A DNA stretch of 64,000 bases. Source: Palaemon carinicauda. Lineage: Eukaryota; Arthropoda; Malacostraca; Decapoda; Palaemonidae. The first letter of the stretch is position 1, and every line of letters starts with the position of its first letter. Position numbers and translations under genes: made by a program. Below the pieces are notes generated by a model. The model saw nothing but the letters and a program-made list of their open reading frames with translations. It did no database searches and had not been told where the DNA came from. Location: positions 44,492,986 through 44,556,985 of the forward strand of contig NC_090761.1 in assembly GCF_036898095.1 (NCBI RefSeq). Reading direction: 5' to 3'. Positions 47,941 through 62,690 of this stretch are shown one piece after another.

Positions 47941-48156
47941 CCCCATATAAGAAAGAGCGAGTGTCTGGTTATTTGTAAATTTATATATATTTCTTTCCTG
48001 TCACGCTGAGCGGCAACCACTCGGAAAGCACATTCTCCCACAAATTGCCCAAACTGCCATAGAAAAGGGGGAGGTGATGAAAAGTGTTGAATCTGAGTGT
48101 GCATATCTATATAGATTTTTAGACGTGACTCATTTTTGACGGGTCGCCTACACTAG
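47941..48156 (+). mobile_element. Family B element, copy f, variant subfamily
   Basis: Starts CCCCATATAAGAAAGAGCGA then GTGTCTGG. It continues TTTCTTTCCTGTCACGCTGA, then a divergent middle (CACTCGGAAAGCACATTCTC) with GGGGGAGGTGATGAAAAGTG and TTGAATCTGAGTGTGCATAT. It ends ACTCATTTTTGACGGGTCGC then CTACACTAG. The middle matches the interrupted copy d rather than copies c, e and g. Confidence 0.82.
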
Positions 48157-49412
48157 CGTGAATAGATTCTTGCTCTTATGGTGATTGATTTTGCGGCACT
48201 GTATGAAAATGGATGTGTTGTTTTTTATTTGAAAATTGAAACGTGATTCTTAAGAGTAGATAGCAATGTTGAATGGGAAATGCTGGTACCTAGTAAGTTG
48301 ATGCAATAAATTGAGCTCATCTATCCTTTTGTTATTACTCATATCCAAAGAACGTCGAGTGAAAGTCTCTACTCAATGGGCGTTGGAATTCAGTGCTTTT
48401 TGTTCTTTTAGTGCTATTCAGTGTAATATCTATTCGTTGGCAGTATTGATTATGAGGAGAACGTTCGTGATTAATGAAAGCAAGGTGGTGTGGTTTGCTA
48501 ACCATCATAAATTTTGTAATTGGTAACGAACTGTCACAAACAGGAAGTATTTGCACGTGACTTTAGGCGGTATGACCTTGACGGCCATTGTAGTATCAGC
48601 CAGTGTTCTTTTATTAGCAAAATTGGCTGTTTCATTGTTATTTACTAGCATTATTAATTCATTTCCTATGCAGATTTGTTTTGAATATTCTTAACATAAC
48701 ATTGAGATTCTGATGGGTTTAGATTTTACCACAAAAGCAGAAATGTTGTTTGATTTGTATTGAATTCTCGACTGCGTGGCATTCTGTTACAGGCTAGGTA
48801 ACATGCAGTAAATGGAAGTCCTGTGAGGAAAGATAATAGGAAGTTACGTGTGGCAAAGCAATGTCAGCTGCACAGTGGAACATTATGTACGGAGAGACTG
48901 GCTCCATGTCTGGGGTCCACCTGCCCAGACATGTGGCGTTGTGGCCTTCAAACATGTTTCCCGCCAAACGTTACACTAGTGCGATTAAAACGCCCTCCTT
49001 TAGTGACGACTTGAACTACGGAGTAGTATCGCTTTCATTTCATAGATGGCGCACGTTGTCTGAATGCAGCCAAACTGGCAAGTGAGAGGTGCAGAAGGAA
49101 AAATGTTGCATGAGAGTCATGGTACTGCACGCGACCTGTTCCTAAGCATTGCTTATTTAAAATTATGAATAAAAATAAAACCCGTTTTGATTTTATTACA
49201 CTTAATGTACAGTTATGGTCACAATTACTTTATGTGAATGTAATACAAGGTAAGCATGTAATGGCTACATTAGGAAGCTGCATTTGAAGTAGTAATATTG
49301 ATTCATAGCATGATTCCATTACATGTAACGTGTCTGATTCTTAGTTGACATTTAATCTCAGGTTGAAATAAGGAAAACTTTCTCACAAAAATTGGACCTA
49401 ATTATAAAAACA

Positions 49413-49416
<4 letters not shown>
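48157..49416. other. No recognisable gene; a GC-balanced patch at 48.82-49.13 kb
   Basis: Two overlapping plus-strand frames (48823-49014 and 48861-49085) and a higher GC content mark 48.82-49.13 kb. Neither peptide is recognised. The remainder is AT-rich. Confidence 0.4.

Positions 49417-49465
<49 letters not shown>
49417..49465. repeat. (GA)n microsatellite
   Basis: About 49 bp of AG dinucleotides. Confidence 0.95.
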
Positions 49466-49467
<2 letters not shown>

Positions 49468-50149
49468 TTGTCCTTATAATTTTTACTATGTTGATCAACC
49501 CGGCTTAAGTTTAGACATATTGTTGCTATGGGTGGATGACGTGTTTGGAACGTCATTGAACACGTATTTATAAATGATTTTTTTTTTCGGGAAGAAATCA
49601 AGAAAAAAGTAAATACAGCGCTTTAGTGTTAGAAATACGATGAGGTAAATCTTGAAGTTAGTACGGTGAATTTGGCTCCGAGAAATATATCTAGTTATCG
49701 ATCAGTCAATATGTAACTCATCACGAAGGGTCACAGTCAGCTCACGTTGCTTGCTTATACAGTACAAATGAGAGTACATCACCATTAAATCGTTTACTTT
49801 TTATATTTCTTAGATTCCTACACTTTTATCCTTGAATAACTTGCCATTATCTTCATGATCTTGTCTTTGCTGTTATGTATGTAGTTCCTGTAAGGCTTTC
49901 GATACCTTACATCCGGGTCTACAGAAGTTCTCATCATCGCTGGCCATTAAATGAATAGGTTGTACTTACGAAACAGTTTTATATGATAGACACGATCGTT
50001 AACGGCCAAAACCTTTTTTGAGTTGCTTCATATTCTTCAATCTATTACCACGGCTCTATTTCCTTAATGGCTTATTGCTATGTTAGGAAAGAGACTGATG
50101 AAAAAAGAATGCCCATGTACGTGAAGAACCTGCATAGTAAATGCCGATT

Positions 50150-50150
<1 letters not shown>

Positions 50151-50228
<78 letters not shown>
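50151..50228. repeat. Compound (CT)n(AT)n microsatellite
   Basis: CT to 50193 then AT to 50228. Confidence 0.95.
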
Positions 50229-50231
<3 letters not shown>

Positions 50232-51275
50232 ATTACTGTATATGTAATTTTTTTTTTTCAGATTAGCCAATATGTCTGATCACGTTTTGTTGTAAAACTA
50301 CAATATTTAATGCCTCTCATCGCTTGGTACTGTGTCTGATTAGTTTAATATTTATTTTCTATTCGATATACATCAAGTAAATGTATATCTATTCCTAAAG
50401 AAAAGTAATTGGGTTATACAACTACAGATAAACATAGGGATAGCCAGTTTGGTTATATAATTTGGGATAGTCAGAAGATTTCAATGATCAGGACGAATAT
50501 TTTTTCATGGCCTTGCAATCCTATTTCTTTAAGAGTTATTATCTTAGGATCTCAATATTTTTCTTACGGGATTAATGGTAAATAAGGGCATGGTTGTATA
50601 GAATACGGGTAGGTATTAATGTTTTATCTATAGTTTTGATCATTAGGGTTTTTCTGATAATTCAGTAGGAGATGTGAGGACAAAGTAGAACTTTTAGTCA
50701 TGTAATTTTAACCTTGTTTTCTTGCTATTTTCTTCATGTTTTAGTTTTGTTTTAGTTCTATATTTATGTTATTTGTATATATCAATATATGTTGATGCTG
50801 TGTTTTAAGAAATTAAATATTTTCGGCTTTATGATTTAAAAGACAGGTTCTGGATATTTACATTTTGTGACCTTGGGTGCCAGTCAAAGTCATGGTTAGG
50901 CTTGTTTTACCACGCCAAGTCTTGTCTTAAAGCCCATGTTCAACATTGGCCGAAGGAATCCTCAGAAGAGAATGCTAAGCCTTTCGTAAGAAATGTATTC
51001 ATTAAAGAGTTTGTCTTCACTATTTTCTTTTGCATGGTGTGTCTTGAACTAGAAGTACATTATAAGGAAGAAAATAGTTTTGTGAGATAATACACACGTC
51101 ATTTTCATATCATATATTAAGCACTGTTAATGATTGAGTTGATGTCTGATCATATTTTATTGATTTGATTATCATTAACTGTAGTTTATGTCAGGGAAAA
51201 TGTCTATTGCTCGTATAAATATAAAAAATTGTAAAATATTGGTAATATTAAATGATTCAGAGAATACACTGAAGT

Positions 51276-51279
<4 letters not shown>
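50229..51279. other. No recognisable gene
   Basis: AT-rich sequence with only short open frames. An acceptor-like run of T ending TTTCAG at about 50261 has no plausible exon after it. Confidence 0.5.

Positions 51280-51348
<69 letters not shown>
51280..51348. repeat. Compound (CT)n(CA)n microsatellite
   Basis: CT to 51337 followed by a short CA run. Confidence 0.95.
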
Positions 51349-51591
51349 TATGTATATTGTGTGTTGGGGACCAAAGAAATATAATTTTCCCTCCATAAAT
51401 CACACTTTTATGTAATTTTGATAAAATAACTTGTTCCTAATTTCCCCAAAATAAGTAAGTATTTAAATGTATTAATTGTCCTTGTAGTTGTTGTGACTTT
51501 GTAAATGACAAGTCAGTAGTGACAAGTATGAAACTTGTAACGATTTGTCGCCTTAAGCAAATCTTCATGTGATACGATAAAGATGATAATG

Positions 51592-51967
51592 TAAAAAGTA
51601 AGATGAGCAACATCATTAATATTAGAAAATAATGATAAGAAGAAAATCATCAGTATCAGAAAATTAGAGGAACAACGTCATCAATAATAGGGAAGTAAGA
51701 AGAGAAAGGTTACCAGTGACAGAAGAGTAAGAGGGAAATCCAACGTCATCATCACTAGAAAAATGAAGAGTAACGTCAACGGTAATAGTGGAGTAGAAGA
51801 AGCTCCATCTATATTAGAAGAGATAATAAAGGGTAAAAGAGACAATGGCATCAGGAAAGTAAAAGGTAAAAGAGACAATGGCATCAGGAAAGTAAGAGAG
51901 GTAAGGTAACTCCATCAATGATAAAGGAGTAAAAGAAGCTATGTCCTCATCATCTATATGAAAGTAA
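51592..51967. repeat. Degenerate purine-rich minisatellite, about 11 units of 29-38 bp
   Basis: Successive units share a GTAAGAG-type start, a CATCAT-type centre and a CAGAAAA-type end. Two neighbouring units (about 51835-51897) are nearly identical over 32 bp (GGTAAAAGAGACAATGGCAT then CAGGAAAGTA), which shows recent duplication inside an old array. The minus strand is open in places because the complement is pyrimidine-rich (PLSLLPFTFLM repeated), and I do not consider that a gene. Confidence 0.75.
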
Positions 51968-53456
51968 AATGCATATTTTGAAGGGATTTGGAAGCAACGC
52001 TCATCGGCTAATAAAGTACTAGAAATAACACCAGCAATACACAAGTCTGTTAAAAATCATAAGTGAATGTTTGTGCAAGATGTTGGAATACTTTTAGCTA
52101 ACTTTCTGATTAACAACTGATAGTGTTCAAAAGTTAAAATGTGTTAGAAGTCAGGTGTGTTTTTGTATTAACTACAAAACATGCCATGAATTTAATTTTT
52201 TATTTTTTGTTGTGTTAGAAGTCATACTAACTTGAGAATAAGCTGGTAGTGTACTGCGCAGTTCGTGACATTTCTTGTCCAATTTTTATTAGAATATGGT
52301 GATGTTTTTTTTATATACATAATTCTATCACTTACTGCGAAGTGGTGACCTTTGTTGATTTTTTCCATCTTTACCAGCTTATCCTGCAGGTAAATAGGAA
52401 GCCATCTTAATAGTTCAGTGGATCACCTGAGGAAATACTACAGTGTTTGGATTTGAGCAAAAACTGGTTTGGCGTTCTGATCCTCCTACCGGCAGTGTTG
52501 ACTCTTTTAGCTAATTGCTATTCATAAAGAATAGAATATAATTGAATTAATGTTTTCTTTACATTTCCCCGATAGATTTGAAATGATATAAGTGGTACTG
52601 CACTACAATGATGAATGTTAGAGTTTATTTTGGATTTTAATGGGTTCATTCCTTTACATAATGTTACTATTTTTATAATGTCCGTAAAACTCTTTTCTTC
52701 TGCTTATGTTACTGGAAACTCTTATGATTATTTTGGCTGTCATATAAGAAAAAGAGAAGAGGGTATGACAAATCATGTAACTCAAAGGCTGGTAAAAAAC
52801 ACAAGTGTTTATACCCACGCCTTCCGTTGGAATGTCGCTTCATAGACGCACCCACGAGGGGCGTTGTAAATCATAAATTTATATATATGGCCGATACCGT
52901 TAATTGGCTAGTTTTTAAGATTTGACCTTGGTGACGAGCAAAATCATGCATTATTTTTGGAAATTAAAAAGTTTTAGTTACGTCGAAAAACTAATATTCT
53001 GTTTTTCAGATGTAATGCAAAAATGTAAATAAAATATAATCCTCTGGTAATTCAGACGAGATCTGAGCATGCAAAAGAATGTTTTGTTTATAATCTTGAC
53101 GTTTAGAACTTGGGAAAATTGAAGGAATTGCGTAGTCGTGAATGGGTTAATAAGGTACCTATATATTAAAAGGGTATATTTATTGCACAGTAATAACGAA
53201 TTGGTTTCTGTCATAAGATTTGAAAGTAGTTTTTAAATGTCTTGGATTCTCGGTTCTGTGGTAGTTTTAGTGAATGATTTATGTTTTTATGTTATATCAT
53301 TTTTCATTTTCCTTGTGTTAATCATTGTTGATAATCGTTTTTTTTTATTTATTCTTGTAATTTTGAGTTCTCTATTCGTTGGTTTTTATTTTTTGTAATA
53401 ATATTTACCAGATGTTGGAAGTTCTCAAGTTTAACCATATAGGAATAAAGTATGTA
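51968..53456. other. No recognisable gene
   Basis: About 1.5 kb of AT-rich sequence with short AT-driven open frames only. Confidence 0.5.
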
Positions 53457-53462
53457 TATATG

Positions 53463-53494
<32 letters not shown>

Positions 53495-53540
53495 TATATA
53501 TATATATATATGTATGTATATGTATGTATATTTATGTATG
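53457..53540. repeat. Interrupted (TA)n/(TATG)n array
   Basis: TA blocks broken by ACACA and followed by TGTATGTA units. Confidence 0.9.
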
Positions 53541-53773
53541 TTTATATGTATACATGTTTGTTATTTTAGTAGGCTCTTAATCATAATTGTTGATTAGACT
53601 TGATAAACGGGATGTGGAGTTAGTTATGATAAAATGGAAGTAGAGAAAGACAATTAGATTTTCATTTTAGAGTAATCCAGCGTTATGCCTAAGTATCTGA
53701 TTTAGGTAGGAGTTAATGGTCTACAGAAAGTCATTTAAATGTATATTCATTATTTATACACACATGCATATAT

Positions 53774-53826
53774 ATCTATATCTATCTATCTATCTATCTA
53801 TTTATCTATATATGTGTATGTATTAT

Positions 53827-53863
<37 letters not shown>

Positions 53864-53895
53864 CATATATATATTATTACTGTAAAAAAAATTCT

Positions 53896-53952
<57 letters not shown>
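53774..53952. repeat. Compound (TCTA)n, (CA)n(TA)n and (CT)n cluster
   Basis: TCTA tetranucleotides at 53774-53809, CA at 53827-53849, TA to 53873, then a 24-bp spacer and (CT)n at 53898-53952. Four simple-repeat types lie within 180 bp. Confidence 0.93.
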
Positions 53953-53956
<4 letters not shown>

Positions 53957-54222
53957 AATGTTAAAAGTGTTTGTTATGAATTGAAAAATAAAGTCAAAAT
54001 ATCCATCTTTCAAATTAATTGTTATAGTTGGGTGGCATAAATAGATTTTGTTATTTTTATCGTTTATAAGTTAAGTAAATAGCAGTTCCATCACTGGAGC
54101 AAATGTGGTAAAGTTAATTTTCCTTTTGGCTTTGCTGCAGTTTGCATGTTTTGGAGAGTCGTAAACGTTGATTAGCGGAGGCGGTGCGTCCTTGGGAGCC
54201 AGGTGTTGATTCTTCTGCAGTC

Positions 54223-54224
<2 letters not shown>

Positions 54225-54286
<62 letters not shown>
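54225..54286. repeat. (GA)n microsatellite
   Basis: About 62 bp of GA with one AA interruption. Confidence 0.95.
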
Positions 54287-54832
54287 CACATATTGACTTT
54301 CATGTATATTACTTTATATTTCATTCGTTCTGTTCATACTTCATTGCATACATTCTATCATTTATGAAATATAATTATGATATTTAATAGGTTTAGGTAT
54401 GTTATTGAAAATATTTGCAGACTGAATATAATTTATATAAATTGATTAATAAAACGGCATCAGGGGGAATGGGTGGGACTTGGGGCGTTGGTTTAAAGAC
54501 ACCAGAAGGAAGATTTTCCTGTCTACAAAACCCAGAGCTCTGCGTAAAGAAAGTGTGAGAGAATTCGTGACAGTTAGAGGAAGATAAAGGTGTTCACGTA
54601 ATGGGATGAGGAAATGTAAGGAAGACGGTTTTACGGTCACGGGGAAGAGATCACTGCCATTTTAGATGCGGAATATCTGTGGATTTCCTCGGGGCTTATT
54701 GTAAAAGGTCCTTTTGGTAGGATTTATTCTTTTCAGAGTACCTTTTGCGTAAAAGGTATTGTTAGGATAAAATGATAATATCAACATGTGCTTGTGGCCG
54801 CTTGTTTGAAAATATCCATCTAATGAAATAGT

Positions 54833-55039
54833 TTTATGTTTAACAGGCTGAGATAAGTCTCTATATATAGTTTATATAGGAAACATGTATTTTAATGAAA
54901 TATTTTATATTCATTGATCATTACTTCTGATGTAATTTATTTATATCTTTTGTCAATTGGCTATTTTTCCCTGTTGGAGCCTTGGATTTATAGCATCCAG
55001 CTTTTCCAACTAGGGTTATAGCTTAGCTAGTAATAATAA
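54833..55039 (+). mobile_element. 5'-truncated LINE 3' end with (TAA)n tail
   Basis: Starts at TTTTATGTTTAACAGGCTGA then GATAAG, which reads FMFNRLR and a stop, the probable end of the element's reverse transcriptase frame. It continues TATAGTTTATATAGGAAACA, TGGCTATTTTTCCCTGTTGG and TTTTCCAACTAGGGTTATAG and ends in four TAA units. It belongs to the same family as 39488-39670 and 62320-62690. Confidence 0.8.
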
Positions 55040-56017
55040 AAGAGTAATAGTATATGTATTTATATTTTTACAAATTATTTGTTTTAGAAGATACACATTA
55101 TAATGTTAGAAGTGATTTTAGCAGCAGTCTATAATTCTTACCTTTGTGCGTTTCTTGACGACTCTTAACATTTCTTGGGACTAATTTGCCTAGTGTTCAG
55201 ATATTCATGGCAACAGCTGGAAGGTCTTTTATTGTGGCAGGTTCCCAGAGTAGGCCACATGGGTGGGTGTAAAACTGAGCGTGATAAATAACGACGTAGG
55301 TGGGCGTTGGACGTTTTATTGTTGTTTATCTGGACTTGTGAATAATGATCTAGACTTCGACTTGATAACTTACTTTCGTTTCTATTGTTTTGCGTTCGTT
55401 AGGTTGTTCTCGTCATTCATTTTTTCCTTGTCATATTTTTTTTTCGTTTTCGTGTTTTTTTTTATGGTGCTTCCATTCGATGCGTCTTCAAATCTAATTT
55501 ATTACTTATATTTTATCATCAAGTAACGTATTATATTTGTTTCGAATAAATTTTGGGAGTTACATTTGATTCTAACGCTTATTATTTCATACTTTGAGTA
55601 TCAAAATTGACAATGTACATGTTTTCCATGGTTTATTTGATTTTATGTTTTTAATCTGTTTACAATTACATTTCCCTTTCATATTCCACAAAGGTATAGA
55701 AATGCAAGTTACTGTTCTTAAAATAACCATTTTCACTGATTTACAGTAGAGAGTACCATTGGATCATATTCGCCTCTCAGGGGCCAACGTTTCAAATCCG
55801 GGGATTTGCACTGACCTCCTGCTACCGACTCCTGTTCGTCATACATATTGATGTGGAATATAAAACTTCTCGGTTGTTGAATCGGAAAACATCCTCTGTG
55901 GTTGAATATTTTACGGATACATTTATATATCGCAGTGGTTGATTTGGGCCTGTGAATGTTTCTCTGTCTAACTATATTTGTTAAAGATGATGGCTCGATT
56001 TCTTTGGTCATGGCCTC

Positions 56018-56021
<4 letters not shown>
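55040..56021. other. No recognisable gene
   Basis: An 87-codon T-rich frame at 55263-55526 reads as phenylalanine/serine-rich sequence and is not recognised. No repeat family is seen. Confidence 0.45.

Positions 56022-56066
<45 letters not shown>
56022..56066. repeat. (CT)n microsatellite
   Basis: About 45 bp of CT dinucleotides. Confidence 0.95.
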
Positions 56067-56069
<3 letters not shown>

Positions 56070-56117
56070 AAAATTCCCATGTTCTCTTACTGGTAACAAT
56101 TTTTTTATAACTAAAAT

Positions 56118-56193
56118 TTTCCTTCCATCTTTTCAGGTATGTACTGGTTCGTCTTCAGGTGGATTCCATCCTATTGAAGCAATAAAGGTAACG
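56118..56193 (+). promoter_or_regulatory. Candidate recursive-splicing ratchet point with 51-nt open segment
   Basis: A strong acceptor (CCTTCCATCTTTTCAG, AG at 56135-56136) is directly joined to GTATGT, itself a strong donor start. A second donor, AAAG/GTAACG, begins at 56188. The segment 56137-56187 is 51 nt, open in phase 0, and reads VCTGSSSGGFHPIEAIK. It fits either a small in-frame exon or a recursive-splice site with its short exon. It has the same strand and phase as the site at 16.55 kb. The peptide is not recognised, and a chance match remains possible. Confidence 0.32.
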
Positions 56194-57418
56194 TTTTCAC
56201 TATAGACAATGCATATTGCTTGCCGAATTAATTCCCAATTCCTTTAAATCGCTGTACAGGTATTCCTTTTTATGAGTATCCTAACATTTACTTTAAATAT
56301 AAATATGTTTTGAATGTATTTTGCGTATCTGGTTGCAAAGTCCCGTGTAAAGAACAGATGAGGACACTTAATATTGCAGCTGCCGCCAGATCTCAATAAT
56401 GATTAGTTTTCAACCTGTTACCTTCTTTGTAAATCATCCCTGGTTGAGAAACACAAGATGAAAACTATTCGATCCTGATATGTGGATTAAATCAGTACTG
56501 GACGAAGCAATTTATTTATAGTAAGATAGCTAAATTATTTTTTATTTATGGAAATTGTCAACCTTTCTTTAAATTAAAATTTAAGTTTTCAGCGAGATTT
56601 TGTTGTCTTCAACACATACTATGTCCTTCGTTTAATTGTTTAAGAATTGTTCTTAGGGTTTTAAGATTTTTTTTTTTTTTTTTTAATTTAACATGTTCAT
56701 TCTCTTGTAAAACTCGGAGAACCGAAAAGACTGCGAAGTCTGTCGAGCTTAGACATTAATCCAAATTGACAATTCGGATGAGTAATCCTCGCTGAGGAAA
56801 TGCGAAAAAGAATAATGTATTTTTATGGTCGAGAACTCCATGGTACTGAGAGTAGGACTGGGGGGTGGTTATATTTTAGATCTTAAAAAAAAGTTATCGT
56901 AGTTAATATTCTTTCAACAAAGAAATTTCTGGAAGTAAATATCTGACATAGGAAACCATAAATGTTTACTTTAAAAATTGTATGTGATTGGTAAAGGTTT
57001 ATTGAATAAAAAATTTATATAAAAATTAATTTTCAAAGAATGAGTTGGGAAAAAATTGTTTTTTGTCTTGTTTTGGGACATAGAAGGGCATTTTTTCCTT
57101 CCTTTCTCTCTCATGACCAAATTATTGAGGGGAAAATACAGTTGTACTGTTATCTATGTATTACATTGCGATCTTTATTTTTATTATATTCAAAAGATTT
57201 TGTATTTTAAATGGACGTGGAAATATTTAAACGAACATTGATGATGGGAAGTTACAATATTTAATATGAAGTGATATCTCATGTAGGTTCTAAGGAAGTT
57301 CTGGAATTTGATTGGCCGCGAATAGCACGTATCGGTAGGTCGCAATAATAATTTTTATCACGAAATTTATAAATACTAAAGGTCTGATACAAATTGGCAC
57401 TTTTTCTGCCACTATTAT
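56194..57418. other. No recognisable gene
   Basis: AT-rich sequence with T16-type homopolymers near 56668. No motif or repeat family seen. Confidence 0.5.
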
Positions 57419-57443
57419 CTCTCTCTCTCTCTCTCTCTCTCTA

Positions 57444-57494
<51 letters not shown>

Positions 57495-57515
57495 TATACA
57501 CATGTATATATATAT
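57419..57515. repeat. Compound (CT)n(TA)n microsatellite
   Basis: CT with one A insertion to 57458, then interrupted TA with TGTA and CACATG inserts. Confidence 0.93.
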
Positions 57516-57549
57516 TTGATTGAGGTGTGAAGATGCGCATCTAATATAA

Positions 57550-57552
<3 letters not shown>

Positions 57553-57580
<28 letters not shown>
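57553..57580. repeat. Poly(T) run
   Basis: About 28 consecutive T residues. Confidence 0.93.
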
Positions 57581-57587
<7 letters not shown>

Positions 57588-57893
57588 GTCAAGCTAATAT
57601 TTACTCTTTTCAACGAAGAAATACCACTGTAAAGCTCGAGACAAGAGTAGAAGAAACACAAAAGAGACGCTTATCCCCAGGTCCTTCGGGAAGTGATCAG
57701 TGGAATTCTTTGTGAAGATCTTATAGAAAGGGCCAGAGTTTACACACCTCAACGGTCTTCCGCACAGAGCGAACAGGATTACGCTTTGATTCGTTACTAT
57801 TCCGTTGAGCATGAAGAAACGGCGCTTTATCCTGAAGTTGCGAGAATTTCTTTTAAGATTTGAATCGTTGGCCAGATCGGTAAAGGCGCAGGG

Positions 57894-57894
<1 letters not shown>

Positions 57895-57932
<38 letters not shown>

Positions 57933-57966
57933 ATATTAGAAATGTAATTAATCTACGGTAATACTT

Positions 57967-58054
<88 letters not shown>
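57895..58054. repeat. Two (CT)n tracts, the second passing into (TA)n
   Basis: CT at 57895-57930, 37 bp of unique sequence, CT at 57968-58007, then TA to 58054. Confidence 0.95.
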
Positions 58055-58058
<4 letters not shown>

Positions 58059-58364
58059 GTGTGAGAATATTTTTGTAGATATTCTTAGTAAATAGTAAAT
58101 ATAACCTTCACTATTATCCTCATGTTCATTCGATATACTTTAAAGACGCAGTTATACTATAACCGAAAAGAAGTTAAATCGCCGTTTGCGTTGCAGTTTT
58201 TTGTTCTTTAGTAGGAGGGCAAGGCCCCTGGCAGATTAATGTCGGTGCAAATGGCTGAAGGAACGAGTTGAGTGTGATAACTGTGGACGCGAGGGGGTGG
58301 TTGATTTTTGCCAGGGGTCCCGGTCATGTGCCGAAGGTCAAGATTGCTCAGTACTATAATTGTT

Positions 58365-58366
<2 letters not shown>

Positions 58367-58407
<41 letters not shown>
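58367..58407. repeat. (GA)n microsatellite
   Basis: About 41 bp of AG dinucleotides. Confidence 0.95.
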
Positions 58408-61162
<2,755 letters not shown>

Positions 61163-61562
61163 ATCTATTTTATTTTTAAGATTCCATTTAGTTACACCAA
61201 GATTTTTTTTTTTTTGATGGATCCTATTATAATTTTCTTTGGTAAATAGATATAAGGAAAAGGCATCATTTAAACCGAAGAATACCGTCTGTTAGGAAAT
61301 GGTTTACCCTGGCTATTGAAGATTGTATGCACTTCGTAGACAATTTATTCTATTCGATTTGGATCGTAAACTTCAATCGGCTGTCTGTGTTACACCTGAG
61401 GATATCGATTTGGGTATTCTAGATGGTATTAGGTGGTTGCCACTCATCCCACACTAGGCTTAATGGTTGATCAAGAGGATTCCCATCCAAAATCAATTTC
61501 CAAAAATTGTTTATTTGACTAGGATAGATTCTTGAGTTACACCGAAAGGCTTTTTATATCTT

Positions 61563-61591
61563 CCTTATATAATAAAAAGTAGGTGTCTGGG

Positions 61592-61675
<84 letters not shown>

Positions 61676-61811
61676 TATTTATTTATTTATTTTCGGTCAT
61701 GCAAAGCTCTCACCGTCCCTCGGGCAAGGGGAAAGAAATTAGTCATACCCTGTGAGAGAGGGGTGCGTGTGTGCATGAAACAGTCATTTTTTTACGGGTC
61801 ACGTACACTAG
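61563..61811 (+). mobile_element. Family B element, copy g, with internal (TG)n(TA)n(TTTA)n
   Basis: Starts CCTTATATAATAAAAAGTAG then GTGTCTGG, then (TG)n at 61591-61608, (TA)n to 61668 and TTTA units to 61692. It continues CTCTCACCGTCCCTCGGGCA, TTAGTCATACCCTGTGAGAG and ends AGTCATTTTTTTACGGGTCA then CGTACACTAG. The internal microsatellite sits at the same place as in copies b and e. Confidence 0.85.
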
Positions 61812-61915
61812 TTATAGCATATATGTTTTACAAAGTTTTGCTTGACATTCATTAATCTCAATTTATAAGAATTTAACTGAGATTTATAAACTATCTTGAT
61901 ATACGTTATCGCTGA

Positions 61916-61917
<2 letters not shown>

Positions 61918-61982
<65 letters not shown>
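61918..61982. repeat. (CT)n microsatellite
   Basis: About 65 bp of CT with one extra C. Confidence 0.95.
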
Positions 61983-62319
61983 ACTAGATTCTTTGGTTTT
62001 GAGTCCTGTAGCGTGACTGCTGTATGTATTTGAAGGTTATGTTTTGGCCTCTAGAGTTCTTGGGGGAAACCTTTCTAGTATTCTTTCCTCGACTTCCCCT
62101 CTTAGATTATTCCCCTCTTCCTTTAAAAGTGTAATCACTTATGCGTAATCAGGGTACAACTTCAGGTGATTACGAGGAAGAAAAGGTCACACATTAAGCA
62201 ACAAAGGTCACTTCTTGATTACAGTATTTTTATGGATCGAAAGTAATTTCATGGTGTGTTTTAATATGCGGAAAAACTTTGAAAGGGAACGTTGAAACGG
62301 TGGCTATTTCTTTTCCAAT

Positions 62320-62690
62320 TTTTATTATTAATGGCTAAGCCACAACCCTAATTGGAAAAGCAGGATGCTATAACACCAAGGGCTCCAATAAGGAAAAAGT
62401 AGCAGTGTGGAAAAGAGATAAGAAAATAGATAAACTAAAAGAGAAGGAATGAACAATCAAAATGAAATATATTAAGAACAGTAACAACGTTAGAATTGAT
62501 GCCATTTTTAAACTATGAGTAGGAATTTTATGCTACCTTGTTCAAAATAAAAACATTTGCTCAAAGTTTGGACTTTTAAAGTTCCATAGATAAAGAAGAT
62601 CATTTCGCAATCTAATCACAGCTGGAATAAAACTTTTAGAATATCGTGTAGTATTGGGCATTATTGAGCTTACGTTTCCTGGTTCAGTGT
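62320..62690 (-). mobile_element. 5'-truncated LINE with reverse transcriptase end, 3' UTR and (TAA)n tail
   Basis: On the minus strand a protein-coding end (62542-62685) is followed by a roughly 200-bp 3' untranslated region and a short TAA tail (62320-62332). The terminal part contains TTTTCCAATTAGGGTTGTGG, TTATAGCATCCTGC and the GAGCCC block. It is the same 3' end that the SINE-like copies at 6.7, 30.4, 32.2 and 43.3 kb carry. This copy ties the non-coding family to a reverse transcriptase. Confidence 0.85.
62542..62685 (-). pseudogene. Last 47 codons of a LINE reverse transcriptase
   Basis: An uninterrupted frame reads EPGNVSSIMPNTTRYSKSFI, then PAVIRLRNDL, then a F-K-x-x-(x)-F-E-x-M-F ending and a TGA stop. 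SFIPAVxRLWNDLP followed by an F-K stretch is the standard closing block of jockey/CR1-like reverse transcriptases. Here W is replaced by R and P by L, suggesting decay. Everything upstream is missing. The stop is placed where the 3' untranslated region shared with 54833-55039 begins. Confidence 0.82.

Noticed and set aside
51681..51884. 67-codon minus-strand frame PLSLLPFTFLM...
   Set aside because: Complement of the purine-rich minisatellite; repetitive by construction.
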